The notes under the pieces are model-generated. The model did not search any database, had not been told where the DNA came from, and worked only from the letters and a program-made list of their open reading frames with translations. DNA of 64,000 bases, taken from assembly GCF_026340465.1 (NCBI RefSeq), contig NZ_JAPEPC010000001.1:4717001-4781000 (forward strand), in the 5' to 3' direction. Shown piece after piece: positions 50,468 through 59,692 of the stretch; the stretch's first letter is position 1; the number at the start of each line of letters is the position of its first letter. The translations under genes were made by a program, and so were the position numbers. Origin of the DNA: Streptomyces sp. NBC_01306 (GTDB lineage: Bacteria; Actinomycetota; Actinomycetes; Streptomycetales; Streptomycetaceae).

Positions 50468-50748
50468 CCGACACCCGCGTGGACATCGACCCGCACAGCG
50501 CGGGCCGCGATCTGGCGTCGCTCGTCCTCACCGTGGTCGAACTGCTCAGACAGCTCATGGAGCGGCAGGCGATCCGCCGGTTCGACAGCGGAGAGCTCAC
50601 CGAGGAGCAGGAAGAACGGGTGGGGACCACACTGATGCTCCTCGACGAGCGGATGACGGAACTCTGCGCACAACACGGTCTGCGCCGCGAGGACCTCAAC
50701 CTGGATCTCGGCCCGCTCGGCACCCTGCTCTCCCACGAGTCCCGCTGA
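50464..50748 (+). CDS. gvpK: Gas vesicle protein GvpK
   Basis: 94 residues from GTG 50464. The family pattern RDLASLVLTVVELLRQLMERQAIRRFDSGELTEEQEERVGTTLMLLDERMTELCAQHGL is complete. GvpK is an assembly factor required for vesicle formation in several species. It ends the operon; about 85 bases separate it from the next gene. Confidence 0.92.
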   Translation: MTDTRVDIDPHSAGRDLASLVLTVVELLRQLMERQAIRRFDSGELTEEQEERVGTTLMLLDERMTELCAQHGLRREDLNLDLGPLGTLLSHESR

Positions 50749-50832
50749 CCGGTCACCCCCGGCACGGCCCTCTCCGCACCCGCTGAGGTCCGCCCCTTCC
50801 CAGCAGCCGTCCGCCGGTGCCAGGGTGGGATC

Positions 50833-52200
50833 ATGAATGATCTGCTCGAACGACTGCGCACCGGACTCCCGGCAGAAGCCCTGATCAGCGACCCGGACGT
50901 GATGGCCTCGTACGCCAGGGACACCGCCGGTTTCTGCGACGCCGGGGCCCCCGCCGCCGTCGTCCTGCCGCGCACCACCGAGCAGGTCCAGCACGTCATG
51001 CGCACGGCGACAGCCCTCCGTACGCCCGTCGTCCCGCAGGGCGCTCGCACCGGCCTCTCCGGCGCGGCCAACGCCGTCGACGGCTGCATCGTGCTGTCCC
51101 TCACCAAGATGGACCGGATCCTGGAGATCAGCCCCGTCGACCGGATCGCCGTCGTCGAACCGGGCGTCGTCAACGCCGTGCTCTCCCGGGCCGCCGCCGA
51201 CCAGGGCCTGTACTACCCGCCGGACCCCTCCAGCTGGGAGACCTGCACCATCGGCGGGAACATCGGCACGGCCGCGGGCGGCCTGTGCTGTGTGAAGTAC
51301 GGGGTGACCGCCGAGTACGTACTCGGCCTGGAGGTCGTCCTCGCCGACGGGCGGCTCCTGACCACCGGACGCCGCACCGCCAAGGGCGTCGCCGGATACG
51401 ACCTGACCCGGCTCTTCGTCGGCTCCGAAGGCAGCCTCGGGGTGGTCGTGAAAGCCGTTCTCGCACTGAAGCCCGCCCCGCCGCGCCAGCTCGCCCTGGC
51501 CGCCGAGTTCTCATCGGCCGCTGCCGCCTGCGACGCGATCTGCGCGATCATGGAGCGCGGTCACACACCCTCACTCCTCGAACTCATGGACCGTACAACG
51601 ATCCGCGCGGTCAACTCGATGGCGCAGATGGGCCTCCCGGAAACCACGGAGGCCCTGCTGCTCGCCGCGTTCGACACCGCGGACCCCGCGGCCGACCTGG
51701 CCGCCGTCGGCGAGCTCTGTGCGGCTGCCGGTGCCACCGAGATCGTGCCCGCCGAGGACGAGGCCGAGTCCGAACTGCTCCTCCAGGCCCGCAGGCTGTC
51801 CCTCACCGCGCTGGAGACCGTCAAGCCCGCGACGATGATCGACGATGTGTGCGTACCGCGTTCGAAGCTCGGCGCCATGCTCGAAGGCACCGCGGTCATC
51901 GCCGAGAAGCACGACCTCACCATCGGCGTCTGCGCCCACGCCGGCGACGGCAACACGCACCCCGTCGTCTGCTTCGACCACGCCGACCCCGATGAGTCGC
52001 GGCGGGCGCGTGAGTCCTTCGACGAGATCATGGCGCTCGGCCTTGAGCTGGGCGGCACGATCACCGGCGAACACGGTGTGGGCGTACTGAAGAAGGAGTG
52101 GCTGGCGCGCGAACTGGGGCCGGTGGGCGTCGAGATGCAGCGCGGAGTCAAGCAGGCTTTCGACCCGTTGGGCCTGCTCAACCCGGGCAAACTCTTCTGA
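50833..52200 (+). CDS. FAD-linked oxidase, GlcD/D-lactate dehydrogenase type
   Basis: 455 residues; ATG 50833. The PCMH-type FAD domain (about 35-215) has VVLPRTTEQVQHVMRTA, VVPQGARTGLSGAANAVDG, and GGNIGTAAGGLCCVKYG. The C-terminal substrate domain (about 220-455) includes GVCAHAGDGNTHPVVCFD and GTITGEHGVGVLKKEWL, with metal-binding histidines typical of GlcD/D-2-hydroxyacid dehydrogenases. It oxidises a D-2-hydroxy acid such as glycolate or D-lactate to the keto acid. GlcE/GlcF partners are absent, so it may act alone. Confidence 0.9.
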   Translation: MNDLLERLRTGLPAEALISDPDVMASYARDTAGFCDAGAPAAVVLPRTTEQVQHVMRTATALRTPVVPQGARTGLSGAANAVDGCIVLSLTKMDRILEISPVDRIAVVEPGVVNAVLSRAAADQGLYYPPDPSSWETCTIGGNIGTAAGGLCCVKYGVTAEYVLGLEVVLADGRLLTTGRRTAKGVAGYDLTRLFVGSEGSLGVVVKAVLALKPAPPRQLALAAEFSSAAAACDAICAIMERGHTPSLLELMDRTTIRAVNSMAQMGLPETTEALLLAAFDTADPAADLAAVGELCAAAGATEIVPAEDEAESELLLQARRLSLTALETVKPATMIDDVCVPRSKLGAMLEGTAVIAEKHDLTIGVCAHAGDGNTHPVVCFDHADPDESRRARESFDEIMALGLELGGTITGEHGVGVLKKEWLARELGPVGVEMQRGVKQAFDPLGLLNPGKLF

Positions 52201-52243
52201 GATCCTCCCGCCCCGGTACGCCCTGTGGGCGCCGTCGTCGCGG

Positions 52244-52720
52244 TCACCGGCCGTCGTCGTCGGACTCGTCCCCGGGCCACGGGTCGCGCATCCACAGATC
52301 GTCCGCGGGCAGCGGGGTGAGCAGCGCGGCCAGGCCGTCGTCGATGCCCAGATGCGTGCTCTCCGAGCCGGGCGGCACGGCCCGCAGGGTCCGCTCCAGC
52401 CAGGCGGAGACCTGAGCGGTCGGCGCCTCCAGGAGGGCGTTCCCGTCGGGCGAGGAGAGCGCGATACAGACGACGCTCTTCGAGTTCACCTTGGTGGGCC
52501 AGATCCGTACGTCGCCGTGGCCGCAGGGCCTGAACACCCCCTCGACCATCAGTTCACGGGCGAACGACCAGTTCACGGGGGTGTCCGAGCAGATATGGAA
52601 GCTGACGTGCACGGCATAGGGGTCGGCCGTGCTGTAGGAAAGCCTGGCAGGGACAGGGATGCTGCGCTCGGGCGACAGCACCAGCTTGAGCTCCAGTTCA
52701 CGTTCCACCACGGTGTTCAT
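52244..52720 (-). CDS. ssgG: SsgA-like sporulation protein SsgG
   Basis: 158 residues; ATG 52720 after AAGGAGAGG. It is a member of the actinomycete-specific SsgA-like proteins: VERELELKLVLSPERSIPVPARLSYSTADPYAVHVSFHI, VNWSFARELMVEGVFRPCGHGDVRIWPT, then LEAPTAQVSAWLERTLRAVPPGSE. These guide septum placement and wall remodelling in sporulating hyphae. The tail after LGIDDGLAALL is acidic. Position opposite the GlcD-type gene and next to RDD genes matches SsgG (SCO2924, from memory), which localises septa. Paralogs are similar, so the name rests partly on synteny. Confidence 0.85.
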   Translation of the reverse strand: MNTVVERELELKLVLSPERSIPVPARLSYSTADPYAVHVSFHICSDTPVNWSFARELMVEGVFRPCGHGDVRIWPTKVNSKSVVCIALSSPDGNALLEAPTAQVSAWLERTLRAVPPGSESTHLGIDDGLAALLTPLPADDLWMRDPWPGDESDDDGR

Positions 52721-52930
52721 GGCGAGCGGTTCCTCTCCTTGTACGTACGCCCAACGGCGGGCCGTACAGGGTGAGAGCACCCTGCCCGGCATTCATTACG
52801 CGGGTTTCGAGGATGATTTGGCGATGACCGGAAAGTGGTCGATGCGACAGGACCGGTCCGTGGGCCCACGGCGGTCTGATAGATGTGGAGCCTTGAATTG
52901 CGGCTCTCAAGGAGATACGGGACCACGGTG

Positions 52931-54460
52931 ATGAGCGCCCCAACCCCGGCAACCGGCGACGGCAGCCCCACGCCTGGCTACTACCCAGATCCATCGATTC
53001 CCGGATATGTGCGGTATTGGAACGGTGCTTCGTGGGTACCGGGCACGAGCCGCCCGGCCCCCGCCGACGGCAGCCAGGCCCTGCCGGTACCTCCGGGCGG
53101 TGCGGCAGCCTCGCCCGCCGCACCGCTGCCCGCCGTGCGCAGACCGGCCGAGGCGTCCGAGGTGCCGCAGGCCGAGGAGACCGGGCCGGTCTTCTTCGAC
53201 GAGGAGCCGGAGTACGACACCCGGCAGGAACCCGCCTCCGTCTGGCAGGCCGACACCTCCCGTCAGGGCGGCTTCGGCGGCGAGCGCGACCGCCGGGTCT
53301 CCTGGGGCGGCCCGGACCCCCGAACACCGGCCGAGGCCCCGGCCCGGCCCGCCGACGCCGCGCAGCCCGAGCCCGGCCCGCCGGTCCCCGAGCCGCGCCG
53401 CGCCGAGCTGCCCGCAGGGCAGGAGGCCTCCCGGCCCGCCCTCCCCGCCGGGCGCCGGACCCCGCCGCAGGACGGCACGGTCACCCTGCGCGCACTGCGC
53501 CCCGGAAACGGCACGGGAAGCGGTCCCGGCGCCGATGCGGGCACTGGTGCGGGTGGCAGCGCGGGCGGCGACGCGGCCCGTACGAGCAGGACGGACGGCA
53601 CCATGTCCATCCGCGCCGTTCGCCCGCAGCCGCAGCAGTCCGCACCGCCGCAACAGCCGGTGCAGCCTCAGCAGTTGCAGCAGCCCGTACCGCCGCAACA
53701 GCTGGTTCAGCCCCAGCAGCCCCAGCCGCAGTTCCAGCCCCCGCCACACGTCCCGCACCAGGACCAGCCCGTACCGTCGCAACAGCCGGTTCAGCCCCAG
53801 CAGCCCCACCCGCACCAGCCGTACCCGGCGGAAGCGGGTAGTCCGCAGGCGCCTTCCTGGCCGCAGCAGGTGCAGCAGCTCGCCCGGTCCGGCGAAGGGG
53901 CCGACCAGGAGCGGCTGCCGCCGTGGAAGCCTCCGGTCGAGGACCCGTTCCAGGCTGCCGCCCGCGCCCAGGCATCCGCCCGTCCGGCGGCCATCGGCAA
54001 GCGGTTCGCCGCCCGGCTGATCGACACCGTCGTGCTGGGCGCGGTGGCCGGTGCGGTCGCCGCGCCGTTCCTGACGAAGGCCGTCGACCACATCAACAGC
54101 AAGATCGACGAGGCCAAGCTCTCCGGGACCACCGTCACGGTCTGGCTGCTCGACGGGACCACGGCCGGCTGTCTGGCCGCCGCCATCGGGGCGTTCCTGG
54201 TCCTGGGGCTGCTGTACGAGGCCCTGCCGACCGCCAAGTGGGGCCGCACCCTCGGCAAGAAGCTCTGCCGGGTCCAGGTCCGCGACATGGAGTCCTACGA
54301 GCCGCCGTCCTTCCGCGGTGCGGCTGTCCGCTGGCTGCTGTACGGGGTCCTCGGGATGCTGGTCGTGGGCGTCGTCAACGTCCTCTGGTGTCTCTTCGAC
54401 CGGCCCTGGCGGCAGTGTCTGCACGACAAGGCCGCACGGACGTTCGTGGCAGCGGGCTGA
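52931..54460 (+). CDS. RDD-family membrane protein with DUF2510 and Pro/Gln-rich linker
   Basis: 509 residues; ATG 52931 (GTG 52928 is adjacent; AAGGAG lies at 52909-52914). An N-terminal DUF2510 motif (about 17-45; PGYYPDPSIPGYVRYWNGASW) is followed by a ~300-residue disordered Pro/Gln/Arg-rich region. The C-terminal RDD domain (about 355-508) starts AIGKRFAARLIDTVVLGAVA and has three membrane helices with the conserved Arg-Asp-Asp pattern. RDD proteins are thought to be transporters or channel-like, sometimes acting as Na+/H+ antiporters. A second RDD gene follows. Confidence 0.85.
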   Translation: MSAPTPATGDGSPTPGYYPDPSIPGYVRYWNGASWVPGTSRPAPADGSQALPVPPGGAAASPAAPLPAVRRPAEASEVPQAEETGPVFFDEEPEYDTRQEPASVWQADTSRQGGFGGERDRRVSWGGPDPRTPAEAPARPADAAQPEPGPPVPEPRRAELPAGQEASRPALPAGRRTPPQDGTVTLRALRPGNGTGSGPGADAGTGAGGSAGGDAARTSRTDGTMSIRAVRPQPQQSAPPQQPVQPQQLQQPVPPQQLVQPQQPQPQFQPPPHVPHQDQPVPSQQPVQPQQPHPHQPYPAEAGSPQAPSWPQQVQQLARSGEGADQERLPPWKPPVEDPFQAAARAQASARPAAIGKRFAARLIDTVVLGAVAGAVAAPFLTKAVDHINSKIDEAKLSGTTVTVWLLDGTTAGCLAAAIGAFLVLGLLYEALPTAKWGRTLGKKLCRVQVRDMESYEPPSFRGAAVRWLLYGVLGMLVVGVVNVLWCLFDRPWRQCLHDKAARTFVAAG

Positions 54461-54524
54461 CAGGGCCTCACTCGTACGGTCCTGACCGGATGCGGGGCCC
54501 CGCCGGGCGCGGTCGACTCGGGCC

Positions 54525-55220
54525 ATGAGCACCGATCAGCCGCCGCCCGGACAGCCCCCCGAGGACGATCCCTTCCTCAAGAAGCCGCAGGGCGGCTCCC
54601 CGCCGCCCCCGCAGGGCGGCGGCAGCCCGTACGACAGCGCGCCGCCCCCGCCGCCACCCCCGCCCCCGGGTGGCGGCGATCCGTACGGTGGCAGCACACC
54701 ACCCCCGCCGTACGATCCGAACGCCTATGGCAGCGGCAGCGCGTACGGCGGTGACCAGCCGCTCGCCGGGATGCCGCCCCTCGCGCCCAGCGGGAAGCGG
54801 GTGCTGGCCCGCATCATCGACATCCTGATCGTCGCCGTGGTCGTCTGGCTGGTCTCACTGATCTTCGGCGGGCTGAGATACAACACGGACCACATGAACT
54901 ACGGCCGGTCGCTCGGGCAGAGCGTGATCGCGGCGATCCTCTACATCGGCTACGACACGCTCATGACGGTCAAGCGCAACGGGCAGACCGTGGGCAAGGG
55001 GCTGTTCCGGCTGCGGGCCGCCAATCTGAACGACGGCACCACGCCGACCACGCAGGCGGCTCTCGTCCGGGCGGCCGTGCTGTGGCTGCCCGCGGTGTTC
55101 TGCTGCGCCTGTGTGTGGACCGCGATCTGCGGCGGCTGGAGCTTCTTCGACAGGCCGTACAAGCAGGGGCTGCACGACAAGGCGGCGAAGACCGTGGTGG
55201 TGGTCGTCACGACCCCGTAG
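54525..55220 (+). CDS. RDD-family membrane protein with proline-rich N-terminus
   Basis: 231 residues; ATG 54525. Residues about 1-85 are Pro/Gly/Tyr-rich and disordered. The RDD domain (about 88-231) reads APSGKRVLARIIDILIVAVVVWLVSLIF, ILYIGYDTLMTVKRNGQTVGKGLFRLR and a third helix, followed by FFDRPYKQGLHDKAAKTVVVVV, the usual family end. The same end (DRPWRQCLHDKAARTFV) is present in the upstream gene, so the two are paralogs arranged in tandem, probably a duplication. Confidence 0.87.
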   Translation: MSTDQPPPGQPPEDDPFLKKPQGGSPPPPQGGGSPYDSAPPPPPPPPPGGGDPYGGSTPPPPYDPNAYGSGSAYGGDQPLAGMPPLAPSGKRVLARIIDILIVAVVVWLVSLIFGGLRYNTDHMNYGRSLGQSVIAAILYIGYDTLMTVKRNGQTVGKGLFRLRAANLNDGTTPTTQAALVRAAVLWLPAVFCCACVWTAICGGWSFFDRPYKQGLHDKAAKTVVVVVTTP

Positions 55221-55243
55221 ACCGGTGGTGGCCGCGAGACCGC

Positions 55244-55573
55244 TCAGCCGCGCAGTGAGTGGCCGCCGACCCGTTCGGCAGTGGCGGCCGGGGTGTGCGG
55301 AGCGGATGCCCGCAGGTCCGGTGGGGTGGCCGTGGCGTCGGTGGCGGCGGTACGGGCCGCACCGGATTCCTCGGCTCCGGTCAGGCCGGCCCGGCGGGCC
55401 GATTTCGGCATGGGGACGGTCACCGCGACCAGGAGACCGAGGACCAGCGCCGCCACGACGATGACCGCGACTCCGACACCCGATGAGGTGCGCGAGAGCA
55501 GCAGCATCGCGAGGGTCGAGAAGACGACGGTGGCCGAACCATACGAGAGCTGTGCGGCAGTCGGACGCGTCAT
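55244..55573 (-). CDS. Small two-helix membrane protein
   Basis: 109 residues from ATG 55573 with AGGACGG upstream. Two hydrophobic helices (about 12-28 and 33-55; SYGSATVVFSTLAMLLLSR and GVAVIVVAALVLGLLVAV) are followed by a polar Ala/Thr-rich tail. No family is recognised. It is convergent with the second RDD gene and divergent from the protease gene. Confidence 0.6.
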   Translation of the reverse strand: MTRPTAAQLSYGSATVVFSTLAMLLLSRTSSGVGVAVIVVAALVLGLLVAVTVPMPKSARRAGLTGAEESGAARTAATDATATPPDLRASAPHTPAATAERVGGHSLRG

Positions 55574-55999
55574 GGCGATATCCGTCCTAGGGACAGCGGT
55601 GGGTGGCCGACTCGGCGGAGCATGCCGGTACATACGTCGAGCGGCACGTACGTCGAGCGCGACTCTAATCCGACGGATGCCCGAGCGGAACCATTAGTAA
55701 GCGTCGCCTAACCCACAGTGCCGGTGCATGGGGGGCGCACGGAGTCACGCCCGCAACCCGTCGGCCGGGCCGACGCGCCCGCTGACCCTCCGTGAGGTCC
55801 TCCGGAGGGCATCCGTCGGACATCCGGCTCGACCGGGCGGACGCCGGGCGGCTGCTGTGCGGACGCTGTGAGCCGTCCGCATACCGGAAACGGTGCTCTG
55901 CATAATGCAATTGGTGTGTTCAAGTCAAGATCTGTCTTTTCTGCCGCACCTCCGGTCGAATGTCGTCACTTGCGACGCGTTCGGGGAGGACAGCACCAA
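55574..55999 (+). promoter_or_regulatory. 426-base region upstream of the M6 protease gene
   Basis: No gene is seen. CATAAT (55901-55906) in the A/T-rich patch close to 55900-55925 is the best -10 candidate for the protease gene. GGGGAGGA (55984-55990) is its ribosome binding site. TTAGTAAGC...GCCTAAC (about 55695-55713) looks only vaguely like an iron box and was not accepted. Confidence 0.4.
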
Positions 56000-58414
56000 G
56001 TGAATATCAAGAGACGGGCAACGACCCGGGTGGCCGCAGTGCTCGTGGCCATCGCCGCGACCACCGCCACCGCTTCGGCGTACGCCACCGCCCAGGCCGA
56101 CACCAAGGCCCCTGCGGGCAGCGCGACTTCGAAGAAGATCGACCGCCGTGACCCGGCGACGCAGCTCAAGGGCCAGAAACACAATCTGGACGGCCCGTTC
56201 AGCAAGCAGCAGAACAAGGAACGCCAGTCGGCGCTGCAACAGGTCATATCCGGCCACAAGAAGGTGCAGTCGCACGGCGGTTCCAAGGTGGTGCGCCTCG
56301 ACGACAAGAAGTACGTCGAGCTCGGCCGCGAGAAGACCGACAAGATATTCACGATCCTGGTGCAGTTCGGCGACACGGTCGACAACACCACCATGTACGA
56401 CCCGGACGGCCCCGACGGGCCGAAGCCGCCCGTGAAGAAGTACGGCGGCACGCCCGGTCCGGCGCACAACAAGATCGCTCAGCCGGACCGCAAGAAGGAC
56501 AACAGCACCGCCTGGCAGGCGGACTACAACCGCCAGCACTTCCAGGACCTCTACTTCGGTACCGGCAAGGGCAAGGACTCGCTCAAGTCGTACTACGAGA
56601 AGACCTCGTCCGGCCGCTACTCCGTCGACGGCGAGGTCGCCGACTGGGTCACCGTCCCCTACAACGAGGCCCGTTACGGCTCCAACTACTGCGGCTCCAG
56701 TATCTGTGCCAACGCCGGTGACCTGGTCCGCGACGGCGTCACCGCATGGGCCCAGGCCCAGAAGGCGGCCGGGAAGACCGACGCCGAGATCAAGGCGACC
56801 CTGGCCAGTTACGACCAGTGGGACCGCTACGACTACGACGGCGACGGCAACTTCAACGAGCCCGACGGCTACATCGACCACTTCCAGATCGTGCACGCCG
56901 GCGAGGACGAGTCCGCCGGCGGCGGCGCCGAGGGCGCCGACGCGCTCTGGGCGCACCGCTCCTACGTGTACGGCACGGACACCGGCAAGACGGGCCCGGC
57001 CGACAACAAGTCCGGCGGCACGCCGATCGGCGACACCGGCATCTGGGTCGGCGACTACACGATGCAGCCCGAGAACGGCGGCCTCGGTGTCTTCGCCCAC
57101 GAGTACGCCCACGACCTGGGGCTGCCGGACGAGTACGACACCACCAATACCGCTGAGAACGGCGTGGGTTTCTGGTCGCTGATGTCGGCGGGCTCCTGGC
57201 TGAGTACCGGTGACAACGCCATCGGCAACAAGCCGGGGGACATGTCCGCGTGGGACAAGCTCCAACTGGGCTGGCTGGACTACGACACGGCCAAGGCCGC
57301 GAAGAAGTCGACCCACAAGCTCGGCGTCTCGGAGTACAACACCAAGAACAAGCAGGCGCTGGTCGTCTCACTGCCGGACAAGCCCGTCACCACGACGATC
57401 GCCAAGCCGGCCGAGGGCAGCAAGCAGTGGTGGAGCGGGATGGGTGACAACCTCTCCAACACCCTGACCCGCACGGTCGACCTGACCGGCAAGTCCAAGG
57501 CCTCGCTCGACCTTTCGGGCTGGTGGGACATCGAGAAGGACTACGACTTCCTCTACGCCGAGGTCTCGACGGACGGCGGCGCCAACTGGACCGCCATCGA
57601 CGGCAAGGCCGACGGCGCGCAGATCCCGCGCGACGGCGGCGACAAGCCCGCGCTGACCGGGTCGTCCACCGCGTACAAGACCCTCTCGTACCCGCTGAAC
57701 GCCTACGCGGGCAAGAAGATCGACCTCCGCTTCCGTTACTCGTCCGACGGCGGTGTCTCGGGCAAGGGCTTCGCGGCCGACAAGATCTCGGTGAACGCCG
57801 ACGGCGCCCCCCTCTTCACGGACAACGCCGAGACGGACGACGCGGGTTGGACCGCGAAGGGCTTCTCGCGCATCGGTGAGTCCTTCACCAAGAACTACCC
57901 GCAGTACTACATCGCGGAGAACCGCCAGTACGTGTCGTACGACCAGACGTTGAAGACGGGCCCGTACAACTTCGGCTTCTCGAAGACCCGTCCGGACTGG
58001 GTGGAGTACTACCCGTACCAGCGCGGCCTGATGATCTGGCAGTGGGACACCTCGCAGCCGGACAACAACGTCAGCGCGCACCCGGGCCAGGGTCTGATCC
58101 TGCCGGTCGACTCGCACGCCAAGCCGTTGAAGTGGGCGGACGGCACGGTCATGCGGAACAAGATCCAGCCCTTCGACGCGCCGTTCAGCTGGTACCCGAC
58201 GGCCGGGTTCACGTTGCACAGCGCGGATGTCGCCCAGCGGGTCCAGCCGCAGCTCGGCCGGCCGGTTTTCGATGATCACCAGGGTACGTACTGGTACAAG
58301 GACAATGAGACCGGAAGCGTCAAGGTAACTGACACCAACACCCGGATCTCGATCCTCAAGCAGCCCCTGGATGGCTCGACGATCACGGTCCAGGTCGGCG
58401 CCTCGCACCGCTGA
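56000..58414 (+). CDS. Secreted M6-family metalloprotease (immune inhibitor A type)
   Basis: 804 residues from GTG 56000. A Sec signal peptide (KRRATTRVAAVLVAIAATTATASAYA; cleavage near AQA-DT) and a propeptide (to about residue 105) precede the catalytic domain. The zinc site is H367-E-Y-A-H371 in FAHEYAHDLGLPDEYD, followed by the MSAGSWLS Met-turn. Conserved InhA parts include GRYSVDGEVADWVTVP, YIDHFQIVHAGEDES and SYVYG. After about residue 465 come beta-sandwich domains (about 475-610 and 640-800), as in bacillary InhA. It degrades extracellular proteins during growth or development. Confidence 0.93.
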   Translation: MNIKRRATTRVAAVLVAIAATTATASAYATAQADTKAPAGSATSKKIDRRDPATQLKGQKHNLDGPFSKQQNKERQSALQQVISGHKKVQSHGGSKVVRLDDKKYVELGREKTDKIFTILVQFGDTVDNTTMYDPDGPDGPKPPVKKYGGTPGPAHNKIAQPDRKKDNSTAWQADYNRQHFQDLYFGTGKGKDSLKSYYEKTSSGRYSVDGEVADWVTVPYNEARYGSNYCGSSICANAGDLVRDGVTAWAQAQKAAGKTDAEIKATLASYDQWDRYDYDGDGNFNEPDGYIDHFQIVHAGEDESAGGGAEGADALWAHRSYVYGTDTGKTGPADNKSGGTPIGDTGIWVGDYTMQPENGGLGVFAHEYAHDLGLPDEYDTTNTAENGVGFWSLMSAGSWLSTGDNAIGNKPGDMSAWDKLQLGWLDYDTAKAAKKSTHKLGVSEYNTKNKQALVVSLPDKPVTTTIAKPAEGSKQWWSGMGDNLSNTLTRTVDLTGKSKASLDLSGWWDIEKDYDFLYAEVSTDGGANWTAIDGKADGAQIPRDGGDKPALTGSSTAYKTLSYPLNAYAGKKIDLRFRYSSDGGVSGKGFAADKISVNADGAPLFTDNAETDDAGWTAKGFSRIGESFTKNYPQYYIAENRQYVSYDQTLKTGPYNFGFSKTRPDWVEYYPYQRGLMIWQWDTSQPDNNVSAHPGQGLILPVDSHAKPLKWADGTVMRNKIQPFDAPFSWYPTAGFTLHSADVAQRVQPQLGRPVFDDHQGTYWYKDNETGSVKVTDTNTRISILKQPLDGSTITVQVGASHR

Positions 58415-58439
58415 GTCACATCACCGCAGGTCAGAGCGT

Positions 58440-58475
58440 GATCGGCCGTCGCCCTCTAGCGGGCGGCGGCCGATC
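58440..58475. terminator. Terminator after the M6 protease gene
   Basis: GATCGGCCGTCGCCC (58440-58454) pairs with GGGCGGCGGCCGATC (58461-58475) with a single wobble, around a 6-base loop (TCTAGC), then GTGTTT. The next gene starts about 60 bases downstream on the same strand. Confidence 0.82.
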
Positions 58476-58537
58476 GTGTTTAGGTGCCTCTTGCACGGCT
58501 CTTATTGACACAACGTCTCACGGGGGAGATGAACGGT

Positions 58538-58843
58538 ATGCCTGGTGGCGGATTCAGCAGACTTCCGAACGGCAGCGTGGTGGTGGCTCTCACCCTGCCG
58601 AGCCCGGACCGGATGACCCATGTCCGGATCCTCGTCCACGCCGCGAACCGGCCGCGCGCCCTGACCCGGGTGCGGAATCTGGGGATGCGGGCGGTGTATC
58701 TGCGCGGTAACACGCAGCCACCGACGCCGGACGAGATCACGGCCGTCCTGCACCATCCGGACGGACTGCTGTGGCGCGCGGCGCCGCAGGAGGAGGCGGA
58801 GCTCTGGCATCCGATCAGAGCGCTGCTCGGCGAAGGCGTCTGA
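58538..58843 (+). CDS. Small conserved hypothetical protein
   Basis: 101 residues from ATG 58538, set by GGGGGAG (58522-58528); ATG 58529 is in frame but too close to it. The sequence (SVVVALTLPSPDRMTHVRILVHAANRPRALTRVRNLGMRAVYLRG, then PTPDEITAVLHHPDGLLWRAA and a helical end) is compact, with alternating strands and helices. No family is recognised. It lies between the protease terminator and convergent pncA. Confidence 0.7.
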   Translation: MPGGGFSRLPNGSVVVALTLPSPDRMTHVRILVHAANRPRALTRVRNLGMRAVYLRGNTQPPTPDEITAVLHHPDGLLWRAAPQEEAELWHPIRALLGEGV

Positions 58844-58898
58844 TGCGGGGGATGCAGGCGGTACGGCGGATGCGGGGGACGCAGGCGGTGCGGGGGCC

Positions 58899-59483
58899 TT
58901 ACGCCCCCGGCTTGCCGGTCAGCTCGACGCCGGCCGCCCGCATCTCCTCCAGCGCCCGGTCCGTCGTCGCCTCGGCCACCCCGGCCGTCAGGTCCAGCAG
59001 CACATGCGTCCCGAACCCGGCCCGCACCGCGTCGAGCGCCGTCGCCCGTACGCAGTGGTCCGTGGCGATGCCGACCACATCGACCGCTTCGACCTCGCGG
59101 GCCCGCAGCCAGTCGGCCAGTGGTACGCCGTTCTCGTCGGCGCCCTCGAAACCGCTGTACGCCGCCGCGTAGGCGCCCTTGTCGAAGACGGCACTGATCG
59201 CACCGGATGCCACGGCAGGTGCGAAGTTCGGGTGGAACCCCACCCCCTCCGTACCGGCGACGCAGTGCGGCGGCCAGGAGTGGACGAAGTCCGGGTTCCG
59301 GGAGAAGTGGTTGCCCGGGTTCACATGGTGGTCACGGGTGGCCACCACGTGCCGGTAGCAGGCGGTGGACTGGCCGATCAGGTCGGTGACGGCGGCGGCG
59401 ACATCGGCGCCCCCTGCGACGGCGAGGCTTCCGCCTTCGCAGAAGTCGTTCTGCACATCGACGACGATCAGGGCGCGGTGCAT
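58899..59483 (-). CDS. pncA: Nicotinamidase
   Basis: 194 residues. It hydrolyses nicotinamide to nicotinate for NAD salvage. The isochorismatase-like hydrolase fold has the catalytic Asp in VVDVQNDFCEGGSL, the metal-site region TRDHHVNPGNHFS, the lysine in FDKGAYAAAYSGF and the nucleophilic cysteine in GIATDHCVRATALDA. It lies downstream of pncB on the same strand, separated by a 209-base region with repeated CGTACG motifs. Confidence 0.93.
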   Translation of the reverse strand: MHRALIVVDVQNDFCEGGSLAVAGGADVAAAVTDLIGQSTACYRHVVATRDHHVNPGNHFSRNPDFVHSWPPHCVAGTEGVGFHPNFAPAVASGAISAVFDKGAYAAAYSGFEGADENGVPLADWLRAREVEAVDVVGIATDHCVRATALDAVRAGFGTHVLLDLTAGVAEATTDRALEEMRAAGVELTGKPGA

Positions 59484-59588
59484 GGCGGGATCCTTGTCCT
59501 GGGGGGAGAAGGGGTGGCGGAAGGGCGGCGTGCGCCGGTGCGCGAGGGCGTCCCGGCAGCCGTTGCATTCCCGCTCACCTGTGGTTCA

Positions 59589-59664
59589 TGCGTACGGGGC
59601 GGGTCCGTGCGTACGAGGCGCGTCGATGCGTACGGGCCGGGTCCGTGCGTACGGGACGGCCCGT
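59589..59664. repeat. Four tandem 19-bp repeats with core TGCGTACG
   Basis: Units start at 59589, 59608, 59627 and 59646, each TGCGTACG followed by a G/C-rich 11-base segment (the last unit diverges after base 15). The core contains the palindrome CGTACG. They lie in the leader of pncA, downstream of pncB, and are not coding. Confidence 0.8.
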
Positions 59665-59692
59665 ACCGGCCTGCTCACATGTGCCCGGCGGC

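Noticed and set aside
55695..55713. Possible iron-box (TTAG...CTAA) upstream of the protease gene
   Set aside because: The outer arms are present but the internal bases and the spacing do not match the 19-bp consensus, and neighbouring genes are not iron genes.
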